Positions 8,146-17,535 of a stretch of DNA of 64,000 nt are shown here, one piece after another. The notes under the pieces are model-generated. The model saw nothing but the letters and a program-made list of their open reading frames with translations. It was not told the origin of the DNA and ran no database searches. Location: the NCBI GenBank assembly GCA_041398785.1, contig JAWKUA010000006.1:124001-188000 (forward strand), read 5' to 3'. A program made the position numbers and the translations under genes. Every line of letters starts with the position of its first letter. The stretch's first letter is position 1. This DNA comes from Planctomycetaceae bacterium (GTDB taxonomy: Bacteria > Planctomycetota > Planctomycetia > Planctomycetales > Planctomycetaceae).

Positions 8146-10785
8146 ATGAATCGTCCTGAAAAATCGAGCGGAGCCGCCCGCCGGAGACAAAACCCACCGT
8201 GGCTGCTGAAAGCGGGTCTGTTTGCAACAGCCACATTGCTGCTGGCGGGCACGGGCTGTGACAGCGAGACCACGACTTCCGGCCCATCGACCGCGGATGG
8301 TCCCGCGAAGTCGGTTGTCGCCGGAAAGGATGAAGCAGCAGAGTCGGCCAGTCCCGATGTGCCGGACGATGCTCCCGCGGGCGCTGCCGCCGACCGTCTT
8401 CCGGAGTTGTTTACCGCTCCGGAATTTGAACTGACCGACCAGAACGGAGGCGCGTTTGCATCGAGTGAACTGGAAGGTCGCGTCTGGATCGCGAATTTTG
8501 TTTTCACACGCTGTGCCTCGACCTGTCCGCGCCAGACTCAGGCCCTGGCGGAACTCCAGCGGCAGATACTCCGCTGGCCGGGCGGTGACCGGGTACGGCT
8601 TCTGAGCTTTTCCGTCGATCCCGAATTCGATACCCCGCAGGTGCTTCGGGAATACGCAGAACGCTACGGCGCCGATCAGAATCAGTGGAAGTTCCTGACG
8701 GGTTCGCGGGCGGACATCTGGTCAATCAGCGGCGATGGATTCAAGCTGCCGGTCAGCGAAGCCGCGGCCGATTCCGCGATGCCGATCACGCACAGTCCGC
8801 GGTTCATCCTGGTCGACGCGCGGGGGAAAGTCCGGGGTTTCTACGATTCGCAGTCGGCCGACGAAATCCGGCAGCTTCGACACCACCTGCGGAAACTGCT
8901 TTCCGAAGACAGCGGCGATCCGGATCAGGTTACTCACGTCGGCGTGCCGCCCGATGTGTTCGACCCTGACTGGCTGGAGTCTCGGCGCGCAGAGCAACTG
9001 GCGACCGCCGACGAAAGCAACGTTTTCAAGGGCTTCCATCTTACGGACCGCGTGGAAGATAGTGGCATCACGTTCGTCAGCCACGCCACGATGGATGCCG
9101 GCAAGTTCTGGAAGCCGAATCACTACGATCACGGGAACGGTCTGGCGGTTGCCGACGTTGACGGCGACGGCAGGAAGGATGTGTATTTCGTCAGCCAGGT
9201 GGGTCCGAACGAACTGTGGCGAAATCTCGGAAACGGCAGGTTCGAGAACATCACGGCCGAGGCTGATGTGGCCCTGGAACAGCGCATCAGCATCAGCGCG
9301 TCCTTTGCTGATACCGACAACGACGGCGATCAGGATCTGATGGTGACGACCGTCCGCCACGGCAATGTGTTCTTCGAAAACGATGGTTCCGGAAATTTCC
9401 GGGATGCAACGGAAGATTCCGGTCTGAGCTACACGGGGCATTCCTCGTCGGTGGAGTTCTTTGACTACGATCGAGACGGCCTGCTGGACGTGTTTCTGAC
9501 CAACGTCGGTGTGTACACGACCGACGAAGTTGCATGGAACGGCGATCCCGATCAGCAGCAGTACCCGTATTTCGTGGGAATCAGGGATGCATTCGGAGGC
9601 CACTTGTTCCCGTCAAAGTCGGAACGCAGCATTCTGTACCGAAACCTTGGAGAAAACCGGTTTCAGGACGTTTCGGAGGAAACCGGACTTGTCGATGTGT
9701 CCTGGTCGGGCGATGCCACGCCGCTGGATGTCAACGGTGACGGCTGGACCGATCTGTATCTGACAAGCATGCAGGGAAACGACGAGTACTACGAAAACGT
9801 CGAAGGACAGCGGTTTGAACGAAGAAGCCGCGAGGTCTTCCCGAAGACTCCCTGGGGCGCGATGGGAGTCAAGTCCTTCGATTACAACAACGACGGCCGC
9901 ATGGACCTGCTGATCACCGACATGCACTCCGACATGTGGGAGCTGTCGAAGAACATTCTGGGATCGGACGAGAAACTGCGGCCCGGCGACACCGTGATGC
10001 CTGAGTCCTATCTGAAGACAGACGGCCACAGCATCTTCGGCAACGCACTGTTCAGAAACGAAGGCGACGGCGTGTTCCGCGATGTGGCTCTGGAAACAAA
10101 TACGGAAAACTTCTGGCCGTGGGGAGTCAGTGTCGGCGACCTGAACGCGGACGGATTTCAGGATGTCCTGATGTGTTCGTGCATGAATCTTCCGTTTCGC
10201 TATCACGTAAATTCACTGCTGCTGAACGACGCCGGCGAACGCTTCGTCGATGCTGAATTCATCGTGGGAATTGAACCGCGCCGCGATGGTCGCACGGCCG
10301 CTGTCTGGTATGAACTGGACTGTTCGGGAGCCGACGCGGATCACGACATGTGCCGCGACCGTACCGGCCGAGTTGTCGTCTGGGGAGCGCTGGGAACCCG
10401 GTCGGCCGCGATCTTTGATCTGGACGACGACGGCGACCTGGACATCGTGACGAACGATTTCAATTCTCAGCCGATGGTGCTGATCAGCGACCTGAGCACT
10501 GCAAATCCGGACCGGAGCTACCTGGCGATTGATCTGCAGGGGACGAAATCCAATCGCAATGGTCTGGGTGCTCGTGTGCAGGTTACTGTGTCAAACCGCG
10601 TGTTGACGCAGGTGCAGGACGGACAGTCGGGCTATCTTTCGCAGAGTGTGCTGCCGCTGTATTTCGGTCTGGACGGCAGCGATGTCGTGGATGAAATCGC
10701 GATCGAATGGCCGTCGGGCACGCGTCAGGTGGTTCCCGGCCCCGTTTCGGTGAACCAGCAACTGACGATTCAGGAAACGCCGTAG
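8146..10785 (+). CDS. SCO1/SenC domain fused to FG-GAP repeats and an ASPIC/UnbV domain (lipoprotein)
   Basis: Predicted exported lipoprotein of 879 residues. The ATG at 8146 starts a basic region and hydrophobic stretch (ATATLLLAGTGC); the upstream frame lacks such a signal. Residues about 90-245 form a SCO1/SenC thioredoxin-like domain: FVFTRCASTCPRQTQ holds the CxxxC copper site and MPITHSPRFILVD the distal His. Residues about 290-780 contain at least seven calcium-loop FG-GAP/VCBS motifs (for example DVDGDGRKDVYFV, DTDNDGDQDLMVT, DVNGDGWTDLYLT, DLDDDGDLDIVTN). The end is an ASPIC/UnbV domain (NRNGLGARVQV, YFGLDGSDVVDEIAIEWPSG). SCO1 proteins deliver copper to cytochrome oxidase; the propeller and UnbV parts suggest an extracytoplasmic scaffold. 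The fusion's actual role is not known to me. Confidence 0.87.
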   Translation: MNRPEKSSGAARRRQNPPWLLKAGLFATATLLLAGTGCDSETTTSGPSTADGPAKSVVAGKDEAAESASPDVPDDAPAGAAADRLPELFTAPEFELTDQNGGAFASSELEGRVWIANFVFTRCASTCPRQTQALAELQRQILRWPGGDRVRLLSFSVDPEFDTPQVLREYAERYGADQNQWKFLTGSRADIWSISGDGFKLPVSEAAADSAMPITHSPRFILVDARGKVRGFYDSQSADEIRQLRHHLRKLLSEDSGDPDQVTHVGVPPDVFDPDWLESRRAEQLATADESNVFKGFHLTDRVEDSGITFVSHATMDAGKFWKPNHYDHGNGLAVADVDGDGRKDVYFVSQVGPNELWRNLGNGRFENITAEADVALEQRISISASFADTDNDGDQDLMVTTVRHGNVFFENDGSGNFRDATEDSGLSYTGHSSSVEFFDYDRDGLLDVFLTNVGVYTTDEVAWNGDPDQQQYPYFVGIRDAFGGHLFPSKSERSILYRNLGENRFQDVSEETGLVDVSWSGDATPLDVNGDGWTDLYLTSMQGNDEYYENVEGQRFERRSREVFPKTPWGAMGVKSFDYNNDGRMDLLITDMHSDMWELSKNILGSDEKLRPGDTVMPESYLKTDGHSIFGNALFRNEGDGVFRDVALETNTENFWPWGVSVGDLNADGFQDVLMCSCMNLPFRYHVNSLLLNDAGERFVDAEFIVGIEPRRDGRTAAVWYELDCSGADADHDMCRDRTGRVVVWGALGTRSAAIFDLDDDGDLDIVTNDFNSQPMVLISDLSTANPDRSYLAIDLQGTKSNRNGLGARVQVTVSNRVLTQVQDGQSGYLSQSVLPLYFGLDGSDVVDEIAIEWPSGTRQVVPGPVSVNQQLTIQETP

Positions 10786-10798
10786 CAGATTCCTGCCA

Positions 10799-11137
10799 AT
10801 GAAGATCTATCACAATCCGAAGTGTACGAAGAGCCGACAAACGCTGGCGCTGCTGCGGGAGCATGGCGTTGAACCCGATGTCGTCGAATACCTGAAGACG
10901 CCGCCTTCTGAAACGGAACTGGATGGCATCCTGAAATCGCTTGGTCTGCAGCCGGCTGAACTGGCGAGAAAAAAGGAAGCCCGCGACACCGGTCTGGATC
11001 TGCAGTCGATGAGCCGCCGGGAAGCAATTGCCGCAATGGTGGCGCACCCCGGAGTTATCGAACGGCCGATTGTTGTGTCCGGTCGAAAAGCGGTCATCGG
11101 ACGACCGCCGGAAGCTGTGCTGGCACTGCTGGAATAA
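10799..11137 (+). CDS. arsC: ArsC/Spx-like glutaredoxin-type arsenate reductase
   Basis: 112-residue thioredoxin-fold protein of the ArsC family, which reduces arsenate to arsenite with glutathione/glutaredoxin. The N-terminal KIYHNPKCTKSRQTLALLRE contains the single catalytic Cys, followed by the family signature VEYLKTPPSE and the C-terminal PGVIERPIVVSGRKAVIGRP. Starts 13 bases after the stop of the UnbV fusion gene and is followed 17 bases later by a BASS-family transporter, so these genes probably form one transcript. YffB-like proteins share this fold without proven arsenate activity, so the substrate is inferred. The adjacent transporter, from the same superfamily as the arsenite exporter Acr3, weakly supports an arsenic role. 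Confidence 0.82.
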   Translation: MKIYHNPKCTKSRQTLALLREHGVEPDVVEYLKTPPSETELDGILKSLGLQPAELARKKEARDTGLDLQSMSRREAIAAMVAHPGVIERPIVVSGRKAVIGRPPEAVLALLE

Positions 11138-11154
11138 GCCGGAGATCTCGGGCG

Positions 11155-12105
11155 ATGCGTTACACCGTCTTCGTGCTGCTGGTCGCGGCGTCGGGGCTGG
11201 CAGTCTTCTGGCCCCGTCTGAATTTCAGCGTCGATCCGTTCGTCAGCGGAAAGCCGGTCCTTCCGTGGCTGGTGGTGACCGCCATGCTGGCGATCGGAAG
11301 TCTGTTGCCGGCTGATGAAGTTCAACAGATCCTCCGGCGCTGGCCGGAAGTGGTTGGCGGGACGGCTGCGCAATACACGCTGATGCCTCTGCTGGCGTTT
11401 CTGTCAGTGCGAATCTTTCAATTCGACGATGACCTGGCGGCGGGTGTGATGATCGCTGGCTGCGTTCCTGGTGCGATGGCGTCCAACGTGCTGACTCTGC
11501 AGGCACGTGGAAACGTCAGCTATTCCGTCAGTCTGACAACGTTAGCCACATTGCTGTCACCGATTGTCGTGCCGCTGGCTTTGGGCCTGACGATTGGATC
11601 AACCCAGGGGTACGACGGCACAAAAGCCATCGTGACTTTGCTTTGGCAGGTGGTGCTGCCGGTTACTGCAGGTTACCTGCTGAGCCGCTGCGTTCCCGTC
11701 TGGCACAGGGCAACGAATGCCGCCGGAACGTACATTGCCAATGCCGCGATTCTGGCGATCATCGCGGTTGTTGTCGGCCTGCAGAGGGACGCCCTGGTGA
11801 ATGTCAGCGCATCGCTGCTGACTGCATTGCTGCTGCTGAACCTGCTCGGGTACGCGGGAGGATTCCTTGCTGGTCACAGCATGAAACTTCCCGGCGATAT
11901 GCGTCGCGCCCTGACGCTGGAAGTCGGGATGCAGAACGCCGGGGTCGGCAGTGTGCTGGCCGTGCAGATTTTCGGCAGCGATTCGCGAGCGGCCATTCCC
12001 TGCGCGCTCTACACATTTGGCTGCATGTTCACCGGTACAGTGCTGGCAACGCTGTGGCGAGGCGTGCCGATTAAACATTGCTCACAGCCGCCGGATTCAG
12101 GCTGA
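11155..12105 (+). CDS. Bile acid:sodium symporter (BASS) family transporter
   Basis: Polytopic inner-membrane protein of 316 residues with about 9-10 hydrophobic segments. The family's conserved first signature is seen as GCVPGAMASNVLTLQARGN, followed by SLTTLATLLSPIVVPLALG, and the second as LEVGMQNAGVGSVLAVQIFG. These crossover-helix motifs form the sodium and substrate site in BASS proteins such as ASBT homologues and PanS-like pantoate transporters. The substrate cannot be read from the sequence. It follows arsC by 17 bases, which makes an organic-anion or arsenical substrate worth considering, though it lacks enough similarity to call it Acr3. Confidence 0.85.
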   Translation: MRYTVFVLLVAASGLAVFWPRLNFSVDPFVSGKPVLPWLVVTAMLAIGSLLPADEVQQILRRWPEVVGGTAAQYTLMPLLAFLSVRIFQFDDDLAAGVMIAGCVPGAMASNVLTLQARGNVSYSVSLTTLATLLSPIVVPLALGLTIGSTQGYDGTKAIVTLLWQVVLPVTAGYLLSRCVPVWHRATNAAGTYIANAAILAIIAVVVGLQRDALVNVSASLLTALLLLNLLGYAGGFLAGHSMKLPGDMRRALTLEVGMQNAGVGSVLAVQIFGSDSRAAIPCALYTFGCMFTGTVLATLWRGVPIKHCSQPPDSG

Positions 12106-12190
12106 GCGTGCTTGCGAGTCCCCCGGGTCAAAACTACTTTCCCCGCGTCCGTAGTTCCACGACCCAGTTTCCGAATAGGGGGATGACACC

Positions 12191-12517
12191 ATGAAACTTC
12201 GACTGGTCACTCTGGTCCTGGCAGCCGTTCTGGGAATGACGGCGGCGAATGCCTCGTCAGTCAGCGTGGCGCCACCGACTTCGGCGGTGATTCATGCGAC
12301 TTCCGTGACACAGCCACTGGCCCGATCCGGCATCACGCTGGCTCAGTCGGACAACGGCGAATCCGGCGGTTCAACGCGGATTCGGACGCGCGGCCTGTTC
12401 AAACTGGTTGCACTGGTGGTTGTGGGACTGGCGGCTGCCGGCCGGTTCATCATGAAGATGTTCACCGGCGGCGGGGAGAAAGGCGGCGATGGAGATGACG
12501 CCGATGACGCTGCGTAG
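12191..12517 (+). CDS. Small exported/membrane protein, unknown function
   Basis: 108-residue protein that I do not recognise. It has an N-terminal signal peptide (RLVTLVLAAVLGMTAANASS), a Ser/Thr-rich middle, one transmembrane helix (LFKLVALVVVGLAAAGRFIM) and a short Gly/Asp-rich acidic tail (GGDGDDADDAA). The ATG at 12191 has a strong ribosome site (AGGGGGATGACACC). It lies 85 bases after the BASS transporter and just before a strong terminator, so it is the last gene of this rightward run. Likely a planctomycete-specific envelope protein. Confidence 0.65.
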   Translation: MKLRLVTLVLAAVLGMTAANASSVSVAPPTSAVIHATSVTQPLARSGITLAQSDNGESGGSTRIRTRGLFKLVALVVVGLAAAGRFIMKMFTGGGEKGGDGDDADDAA

Positions 12518-12555
12518 ACGACGTTGTTGATCGCGGAGTTCCACCCGAAAACGTC

Positions 12556-12590
12556 AATGTCCCTGTCGGCACAGCGACAGGGACATTTTT
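12556..12590. terminator. Rho-independent terminator between convergent genes
   Basis: A perfect 13-bp stem (AATGTCCCTGTCG paired with CGACAGGGACATT) with a 6-base loop, followed on the plus strand by TTT. It sits 38 bases after the small membrane protein gene and 13 bases before the stop of the leftward gene, so it may serve both; the minus-strand side has a weaker T run. Confidence 0.9.
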
Positions 12591-12603
12591 CTGCGCTGGC
12601 GAT

Positions 12604-13431
12604 CTATCGATTCACGGAAACCAGCACGGCTTCCTGATACCGCCGGAAGGACAGCGTCTTCAGCCGACCGCTGTTCGCAGCGGTGTCCCAGCGACGAATC
12701 AGGCGTCGGTCGGTGTCATCCAGGTTTTGCTGGAAACGGTGCTCCGCGCGAAGAATGCGATCATCGTCCGGGCGCAGATCAAGTTCGACGACAACGGGCA
12801 TCTGACCTTCGATTTCTCTCAGCCTGGCATTGAGCGCCATTCGCGGTTCCGGAAAGTTGCTGGAAGGATGCAGGACACTGTTCAGTCTCGCTGTCCAGTC
12901 GCAATAGGTCAGATACCGCTGTCGCTGTTCTTCGTCGTCCCAGGGCCTGACGGAGACACTGTATTTCCACGACGGCGACAGCATCTGCAGAGTCTGGCTG
13001 CGGGCGTCGAATCGCGATTCGAACTCGGGGTGAAGCTGAAACCGCAGACGCCGGGCCGTTCGCGCCGCGTCGGGATCTCCGGCCTGCTGCAGTTCGGTGA
13101 TGTATTTCTCGGCGTTTGGCTCGCGAGTTCCCATCAGATGGCCGATTTCGTCAAAGTCGACGGTTGTCACCAGCGAGCGTGACTGATTCAGGATTGTGAA
13201 TCGCCGTGCCGTTGGATCGTAGATCACGACTTCGTCGGCGTTTTCCACGTAGTCGTAGACTCGCCCGTTGTGAAAAAGTGACAGGCTGCTGGACAGCAGC
13301 CGCGGCTGCCCGTCCGTCCGGCCGACGTTTGCGTCGTAGATCTGCGTGACAACATGCAGGCCCTGAGCCCACGTGATGGAATCCGCAGTCAGGCAGACAG
13401 CGGCAAGAAACAGCAGCATTCGAAGCGGCAT
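12604..13431 (-). CDS. Secreted protein of unknown function
   Basis: 275 residues with a cleavable signal peptide (MLLFLAAVCLTADSITWAQG). The mature part looks like a soluble beta-rich protein: it has repeated phrases about a stored value (RRFTILNQSRSLVTTVDFDE) and a basic, Arg-rich C-terminal half. The layout recalls proteins with LolA-like folds, but I see no diagnostic motif and do not assign it. It ends at the shared terminator and lies about 280 bases downstream of the DUF4404 gene on the same strand. Similar proteins are expected mainly in planctomycetes. Confidence 0.6.
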   Translation of the reverse strand: MPLRMLLFLAAVCLTADSITWAQGLHVVTQIYDANVGRTDGQPRLLSSSLSLFHNGRVYDYVENADEVVIYDPTARRFTILNQSRSLVTTVDFDEIGHLMGTREPNAEKYITELQQAGDPDAARTARRLRFQLHPEFESRFDARSQTLQMLSPSWKYSVSVRPWDDEEQRQRYLTYCDWTARLNSVLHPSSNFPEPRMALNARLREIEGQMPVVVELDLRPDDDRILRAEHRFQQNLDDTDRRLIRRWDTAANSGRLKTLSFRRYQEAVLVSVNR

Positions 13432-13711
13432 GGCACTCTCCGCAATACAGCAGGCTCACGCCGGTCAAGCGCGGCGGCAATCAGGCAACGGGAAGTGCGG
13501 CAGAATAGGCTCGCTTCTGAAGGGGCAACAATTGGAATGCCGCCGGGAAAGCCGGTACTGCGATGAACCGTCGTCCGGGCGTCGCGCCGACCGGCGGTCA
13601 TGCGCCGAATCGTGCTGCGATCAGCGGAATCCGCCGAACGGCGCCCGGTCGGCGTTTGGTGCCGGAGGTCCGGGCAGCACGTTTCCCGAAATGATGTGTG
13701 GCGGTGACCGG

Positions 13712-13981
13712 TCAGATCCCCAGATTCGCCAGGCCGTCGCTGAGTCGTTCCAGCAGATTGCCGATCTTCGGATGATTCGCTTCGAACTCGAAGACCATAT
13801 CGCGCAGGCGAGAGGAATACGTCGCGGCTTCGCTCGAACGTTCGCCTTCACCGGACAGCAGACGCTGAATGTCCTCCGTGACACGACTTAGCATCTCGCG
13901 CGTTGAGTCATCGACTTCCCGGGTGCTCGACAATTCTTCGTGCAACGCCTGCAGCGCGGTTTGCAACTCGTCAGCGTTCAT
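13712..13981 (-). CDS. DUF4404 family small helical protein
   Basis: 89-residue cytoplasmic protein, predicted all-helical: an N-terminal helix ELQTALQALHEELSS, a linker, and the family-typical C-terminus FEANHPKIGNLLERLSDGLANLGI (quoted across two pieces: FEANHPKIGNLLERL and SDGLANLGI). The ATG at 13981 is preferred over the one five codons earlier because GAGG lies at suitable spacing. Function of DUF4404 is unknown; members occur in proteobacteria and planctomycetes. Confidence 0.72.
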   Translation of the reverse strand: MNADELQTALQALHEELSSTREVDDSTREMLSRVTEDIQRLLSGEGERSSEAATYSSRLRDMVFEFEANHPKIGNLLERLSDGLANLGI

Positions 13982-14196
13982 TGTTGATGACCTCATTGTG
14001 CGTATGCCGCGACGCAGCGCCGAACCGACGGCATGCTCAGCGAATCATTGCGGCGCTGCGCCATTTCCGGAAGGTGAAATGTAACAGAGTGCCGGGTCGA
14101 CAAAAACGCGTCGGCCGATCAGCTCGGCGTTTTGACACGTGCGCCGATGGTCGGGCACCGGAAGTCGACAGGCACTCCCGCCGGTTGCCTGCAGCG

Positions 14197-15024
14197 CTAT
14201 TCCGATTTCGGTTCTTCGTGCGTAGCAGGCTGTACTCCCGCGTCCTGCTGTGCACTGCGGGCGTTTGCAAGCTGCTGTTCCAGAACCGCCGGGTGAACGA
14301 AGGCATGTGTGTCGGCGACGGTTAACGCTCTGGCTTCCATGTCAGCGGCAGTCGGCCGCCGCTTGAAGGGCATCTTCAGACGCAGCCCGGCAAACCTGGG
14401 TGTCTTGTAGATGGAACCGCGCTGCAGCGGTCCGGCTCCCAGCAGCCAACTGTCTTTGGCGTCTGCGCGAGCGACCGCGGATCCGGACTGCCACACGGGT
14501 GTGCCGGTTTCGCGATGATAGGCGAAGGCCACGATCTTCGTCGTTGATGTGGCCGCGTTGCGTTTGCCGACGGAGATTTCAGGGATCGTCGGTACGCCGG
14601 GAACTCCCGTCACAGCGTTCGCCGCCGTGGCCAGAGCGTTGCTGGCCGGAATTCCGTACGTCACTTCCAGCGCGTCCAGTCCCAATGCGCCCACGCGAGC
14701 TTCCAGGACGTAGTCGGCCGCTTCAAGGCTGGTCTGCAGCAGGCAGCCTGACGTGATCAGCTTCTGCCGCAGCGAGCTGATGATGTAGTCAGAATTGACG
14801 AACACGTCGCCCTTGACCGGCTGGATGTACCTGGCATCGAGGTAGACTTTTCGATTCGCGAAGACGCTGAAGTCGATCAAATCGACAGACCGATCCACAG
14901 AATCCGACAGCAGCAACTGCTCCGTGCCGGCGCGCTGCTGAGTCGTGCCGCAACCGCATATCAGAGCGGTCAGCAGCCCGATCCGGCAGACGAATCGCAG
15001 ATTTCGACGAGTGAATGGCGTCAC
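14197..15024 (-). CDS. Putative lipoprotein (DUF6655-like)
   Basis: 275 residues with a lipoprotein signal (RIGLLTALICGCGTTQQR; lipid-attached Cys after ICG). Mature segments QLLLSDSVDRSVDLIDFS, VFVNSDYIISSLRQKLITSG and ADYVLEARVGALGLD resemble a planctomycete family annotated as DUF6655, an assignment I make from memory only. The fold may be like penicillin-binding-protein activator LpoB/CsgG-type outer-membrane lipoproteins, which also read 'YVL.ARVG', but this is speculative. A basic segment LKMPFKRRPTAADMEAR precedes the tail. Stands alone, with about 300 bases upstream. Confidence 0.65.
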   Translation of the reverse strand: MTPFTRRNLRFVCRIGLLTALICGCGTTQQRAGTEQLLLSDSVDRSVDLIDFSVFANRKVYLDARYIQPVKGDVFVNSDYIISSLRQKLITSGCLLQTSLEAADYVLEARVGALGLDALEVTYGIPASNALATAANAVTGVPGVPTIPEISVGKRNAATSTTKIVAFAYHRETGTPVWQSGSAVARADAKDSWLLGAGPLQRGSIYKTPRFAGLRLKMPFKRRPTAADMEARALTVADTHAFVHPAVLEQQLANARSAQQDAGVQPATHEEPKSE

Positions 15025-15322
15025 GAGTAGCGGCGGGAATGTGGAATGCGCTGGCCCGAAATTGGCAAGCCGGGTGAGAAACAGGCAGGCTCGCGGCAGG
15101 ACTGGCAGTTTAGACGCCGCTGTGATGGCCGCACGTGCGTTGTTTCACGGTTTCCCGCGCCAGAAACGACGAACACCCTTTCAACGAACATTCTGCGGCA
15201 GAAACTGCCGGTGTCGCACAGAGTTCACCCGTTTTGGCTTCCGGCTGACGACGCAAAGCCACGTCTTGCGAGCGACCGGGGACTACCTCTTCAACTTCGC
15301 GACAGCCTGCGGCGATGCCGCG

Positions 15323-17170
15323 TCAGGGGGCGACGGCTGCCTGCTGCCGAATGACGCCGGTCGACTGCAGCAGGCTGGTCAGATCCAGCTTCGAATACGG
15401 CTGTTCCGCCGCCGGTTTCGAATGGCTGGCGTTGGCGACGTACAGAATGCCTTTCTGAGGAACGAACAACACGTTGTGCAGGTTCGATTGCATGGCGACC
15501 GGCCGGCTCATCAGCCACTGACCGATTTCCGCGTCGATCTGACCGTGCTTTTCGATGACGCGGCTTCGCAGCGTTTCCAGGCGGCTGCCGGCGGACAGGA
15601 CAACCGAGTCGGGGATTCCGTCGCCAAGGCGTTCGTGACGCTGGCCGGGCTGAATGAATTCAATGGATTCGGGCAGAGCCGCGACTCCCACGGCGCGGTT
15701 CGTCTTGCCGTCCGCGAAGACGTAGTAGTACTCGCAGGTTCGAGGGCTGACCGTCCATAACTGCATGACCTGATCGAGCGTTGAACATTCTTCCAGCGCG
15801 CGTCGCATCAGCGTGGCCATCGGGACGCCGTCCCAGTTTCCTTCGCCGCGGCCGCCCATTTCGCCCAGTGAAATCGCACGAGCGTTCATTCCGCTGACGC
15901 TGCCGATAAACGCGGCATAACCGACGTTGGCAAACGGGATGTGACCCTCGGGATTCACGATGAATGTCGTCGCGGCATCCTGCAGGCCGATCGTGGTCAT
16001 GTAGTCCAAAACGCGACCGTGATACAGCGTGCCATCCTTCGTCGCGCTGCCGAAGACAGCGAATCCGGAACAATGGAACATCTCCGGAAACACGTTCAGG
16101 ATCTCCAGAGTCTCCGGCGGAAGTTCCAGAGCCGCCGCCAGAGCGCGCGTTTCCTGCTTGTGCCGCTCGGGAATGTGGGGCGACAGCCGAGCGTACGCGT
16201 CTTCGATGTCATGCCGGAACCAATGGCCGGTGCGAATGGCATGCGCCGTGCCGAAGGTGTAAAGCACACTCTCGATGCACCGCATGGCTTCGGGTTTCAG
16301 AAGCTGTCCGTGAGCCGTGCCGATTTGTTCCGGCGTACCGTCCAGAATGGCCACTCGCTGGCCGTCAATCCAGCGAAGTTCACCGTGCGGAACTCTGCGA
16401 CCCTGCTGCGGCGGGTTCTTCAGAATCGCCGACGGAGCCAGGATTTCTGTCGCTCGATGCACGCCTCGCAGCAGCGTGCGTTCCAGTTCCGTGCGCGGAA
16501 TTTCCACCGTCTCCAGATTCGCGGGAACCGCCTCGGCAGCGTCTGCAGTGTCGGAGAGAGTCAGGTGCGCCGTTCCAAAATCGCCGGTTACGATCAGTTC
16601 GCCTGGCGCTGGAAACCGAATCGGGCTGGCTTCCGTCAGCACCCACTGATTGCTCGCCGGATCACGCTGTGCTTTCAGAGTCTTCCTGCCAAGTTCGATC
16701 AGCGGGTCGAGGAACTCCGGCTGGATGGCGGACACGATTGTCAGCCCGGCGATGGCCTCCGACTGAGGACTGATGAGCCGGGCTGTGAGATCCTTCGGGC
16801 TGAGCCGGACGCTGTCGTCAACCGCCCCGTGACCGACAATCGCGACGTGGTGCAGCGGCAGGATCATGGCTGTGGAATCGGCACGACGACGTATCTCGAC
16901 GGCGTATTCGGCATGTGTCAAAGCGAGGTCGAACGATTCGTCATCAATCCGTGCCAGCTTCAACTGCACGGGCTGCGGCTGTCCGTTGATTTTGATCTGT
17001 AGTTCGCCGGTCAGGGTAAACGTTGTCTGAGTCCCGGACACTAATTTCGCGAAAGGCCGCAGACCATCGGTCAGCGATACCGCGGAAGCCGGCACGGAGT
17101 CCGCGATGACAGGATTTGAAAGTGCGCAACAGGCGGCCAGGACAAGGACGAAGCGGCAGTTTCGGATCAT
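15323..17170 (-). CDS. C45-type autoproteolytic acyltransferase/hydrolase, exported
   Basis: 615-residue exported protein; the ATG at 17170 has AAAGG upstream and starts a signal peptide (RFVLVLAACCALSNPVIADS). The C-terminal half is an Ntn-hydrolase of the acyl-CoA:6-aminopenicillanate acyltransferase/carcinine hydrolase group. FHCSGFAVFGSATKDGTLYH provides the nucleophile Cys that becomes N-terminal after self-cleavage, then GRVLDY, and MNARAISLGEMGGRGEG. The N-terminal about 250 residues are a separate beta-rich region, absent from the fungal enzyme. Family members act on amide bonds of acylated amines or peptides; this substrate is unknown. It lies divergent from tusA. Confidence 0.78.
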   Translation of the reverse strand: MIRNCRFVLVLAACCALSNPVIADSVPASAVSLTDGLRPFAKLVSGTQTTFTLTGELQIKINGQPQPVQLKLARIDDESFDLALTHAEYAVEIRRRADSTAMILPLHHVAIVGHGAVDDSVRLSPKDLTARLISPQSEAIAGLTIVSAIQPEFLDPLIELGRKTLKAQRDPASNQWVLTEASPIRFPAPGELIVTGDFGTAHLTLSDTADAAEAVPANLETVEIPRTELERTLLRGVHRATEILAPSAILKNPPQQGRRVPHGELRWIDGQRVAILDGTPEQIGTAHGQLLKPEAMRCIESVLYTFGTAHAIRTGHWFRHDIEDAYARLSPHIPERHKQETRALAAALELPPETLEILNVFPEMFHCSGFAVFGSATKDGTLYHGRVLDYMTTIGLQDAATTFIVNPEGHIPFANVGYAAFIGSVSGMNARAISLGEMGGRGEGNWDGVPMATLMRRALEECSTLDQVMQLWTVSPRTCEYYYVFADGKTNRAVGVAALPESIEFIQPGQRHERLGDGIPDSVVLSAGSRLETLRSRVIEKHGQIDAEIGQWLMSRPVAMQSNLHNVLFVPQKGILYVANASHSKPAAEQPYSKLDLTSLLQSTGVIRQQAAVAP

Positions 17171-17535
17171 GACGAACCTTTTTCGGAAGTGTGACGCGCG
17201 GGCCGGAAGCTCGACGCTTCGCGCGCCGTGCATCCTATCCGAACGATTGACCGACCGTCACCATCCAAATATCGCAATGCCTATGGGACCGCGAAACGGG
17301 ACCGGCCCCCTGCGATTTCCCGGTATCGAATCAACACACCCGGACTGCCGCAACCAGCCTGTCAGGCCTTCGCTAAGGCGAGCGGACCGATTGCGTTGGC
17401 CGTCATTGTCAGGCGGTCGGGAATCTCGTCTTGCGGTACCGGGATGGAATTTCGATGCTTCGCGCACTGCGGGTCTCAATGGTTGATGCCACGATCAGTC
17501 AACAGGGCGAATTGTCAGGCGGGAGCAGTGCCTCA
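17171..17535. other. Divergent intergenic region, C45 hydrolase / tusA
   Basis: About 365 bases holding both promoters. An alternative upstream ATG for tusA (17479) lies here but has no ribosome site. No repeat or RNA structure was seen. Confidence 0.35.

Noticed and set aside
15941..17002. 353-codon open frame on the plus strand
   Set aside because: It is antisense to the C45-type hydrolase, which has a signal peptide, catalytic motif and ribosome site. Long antisense frames are expected in GC-rich coding DNA.
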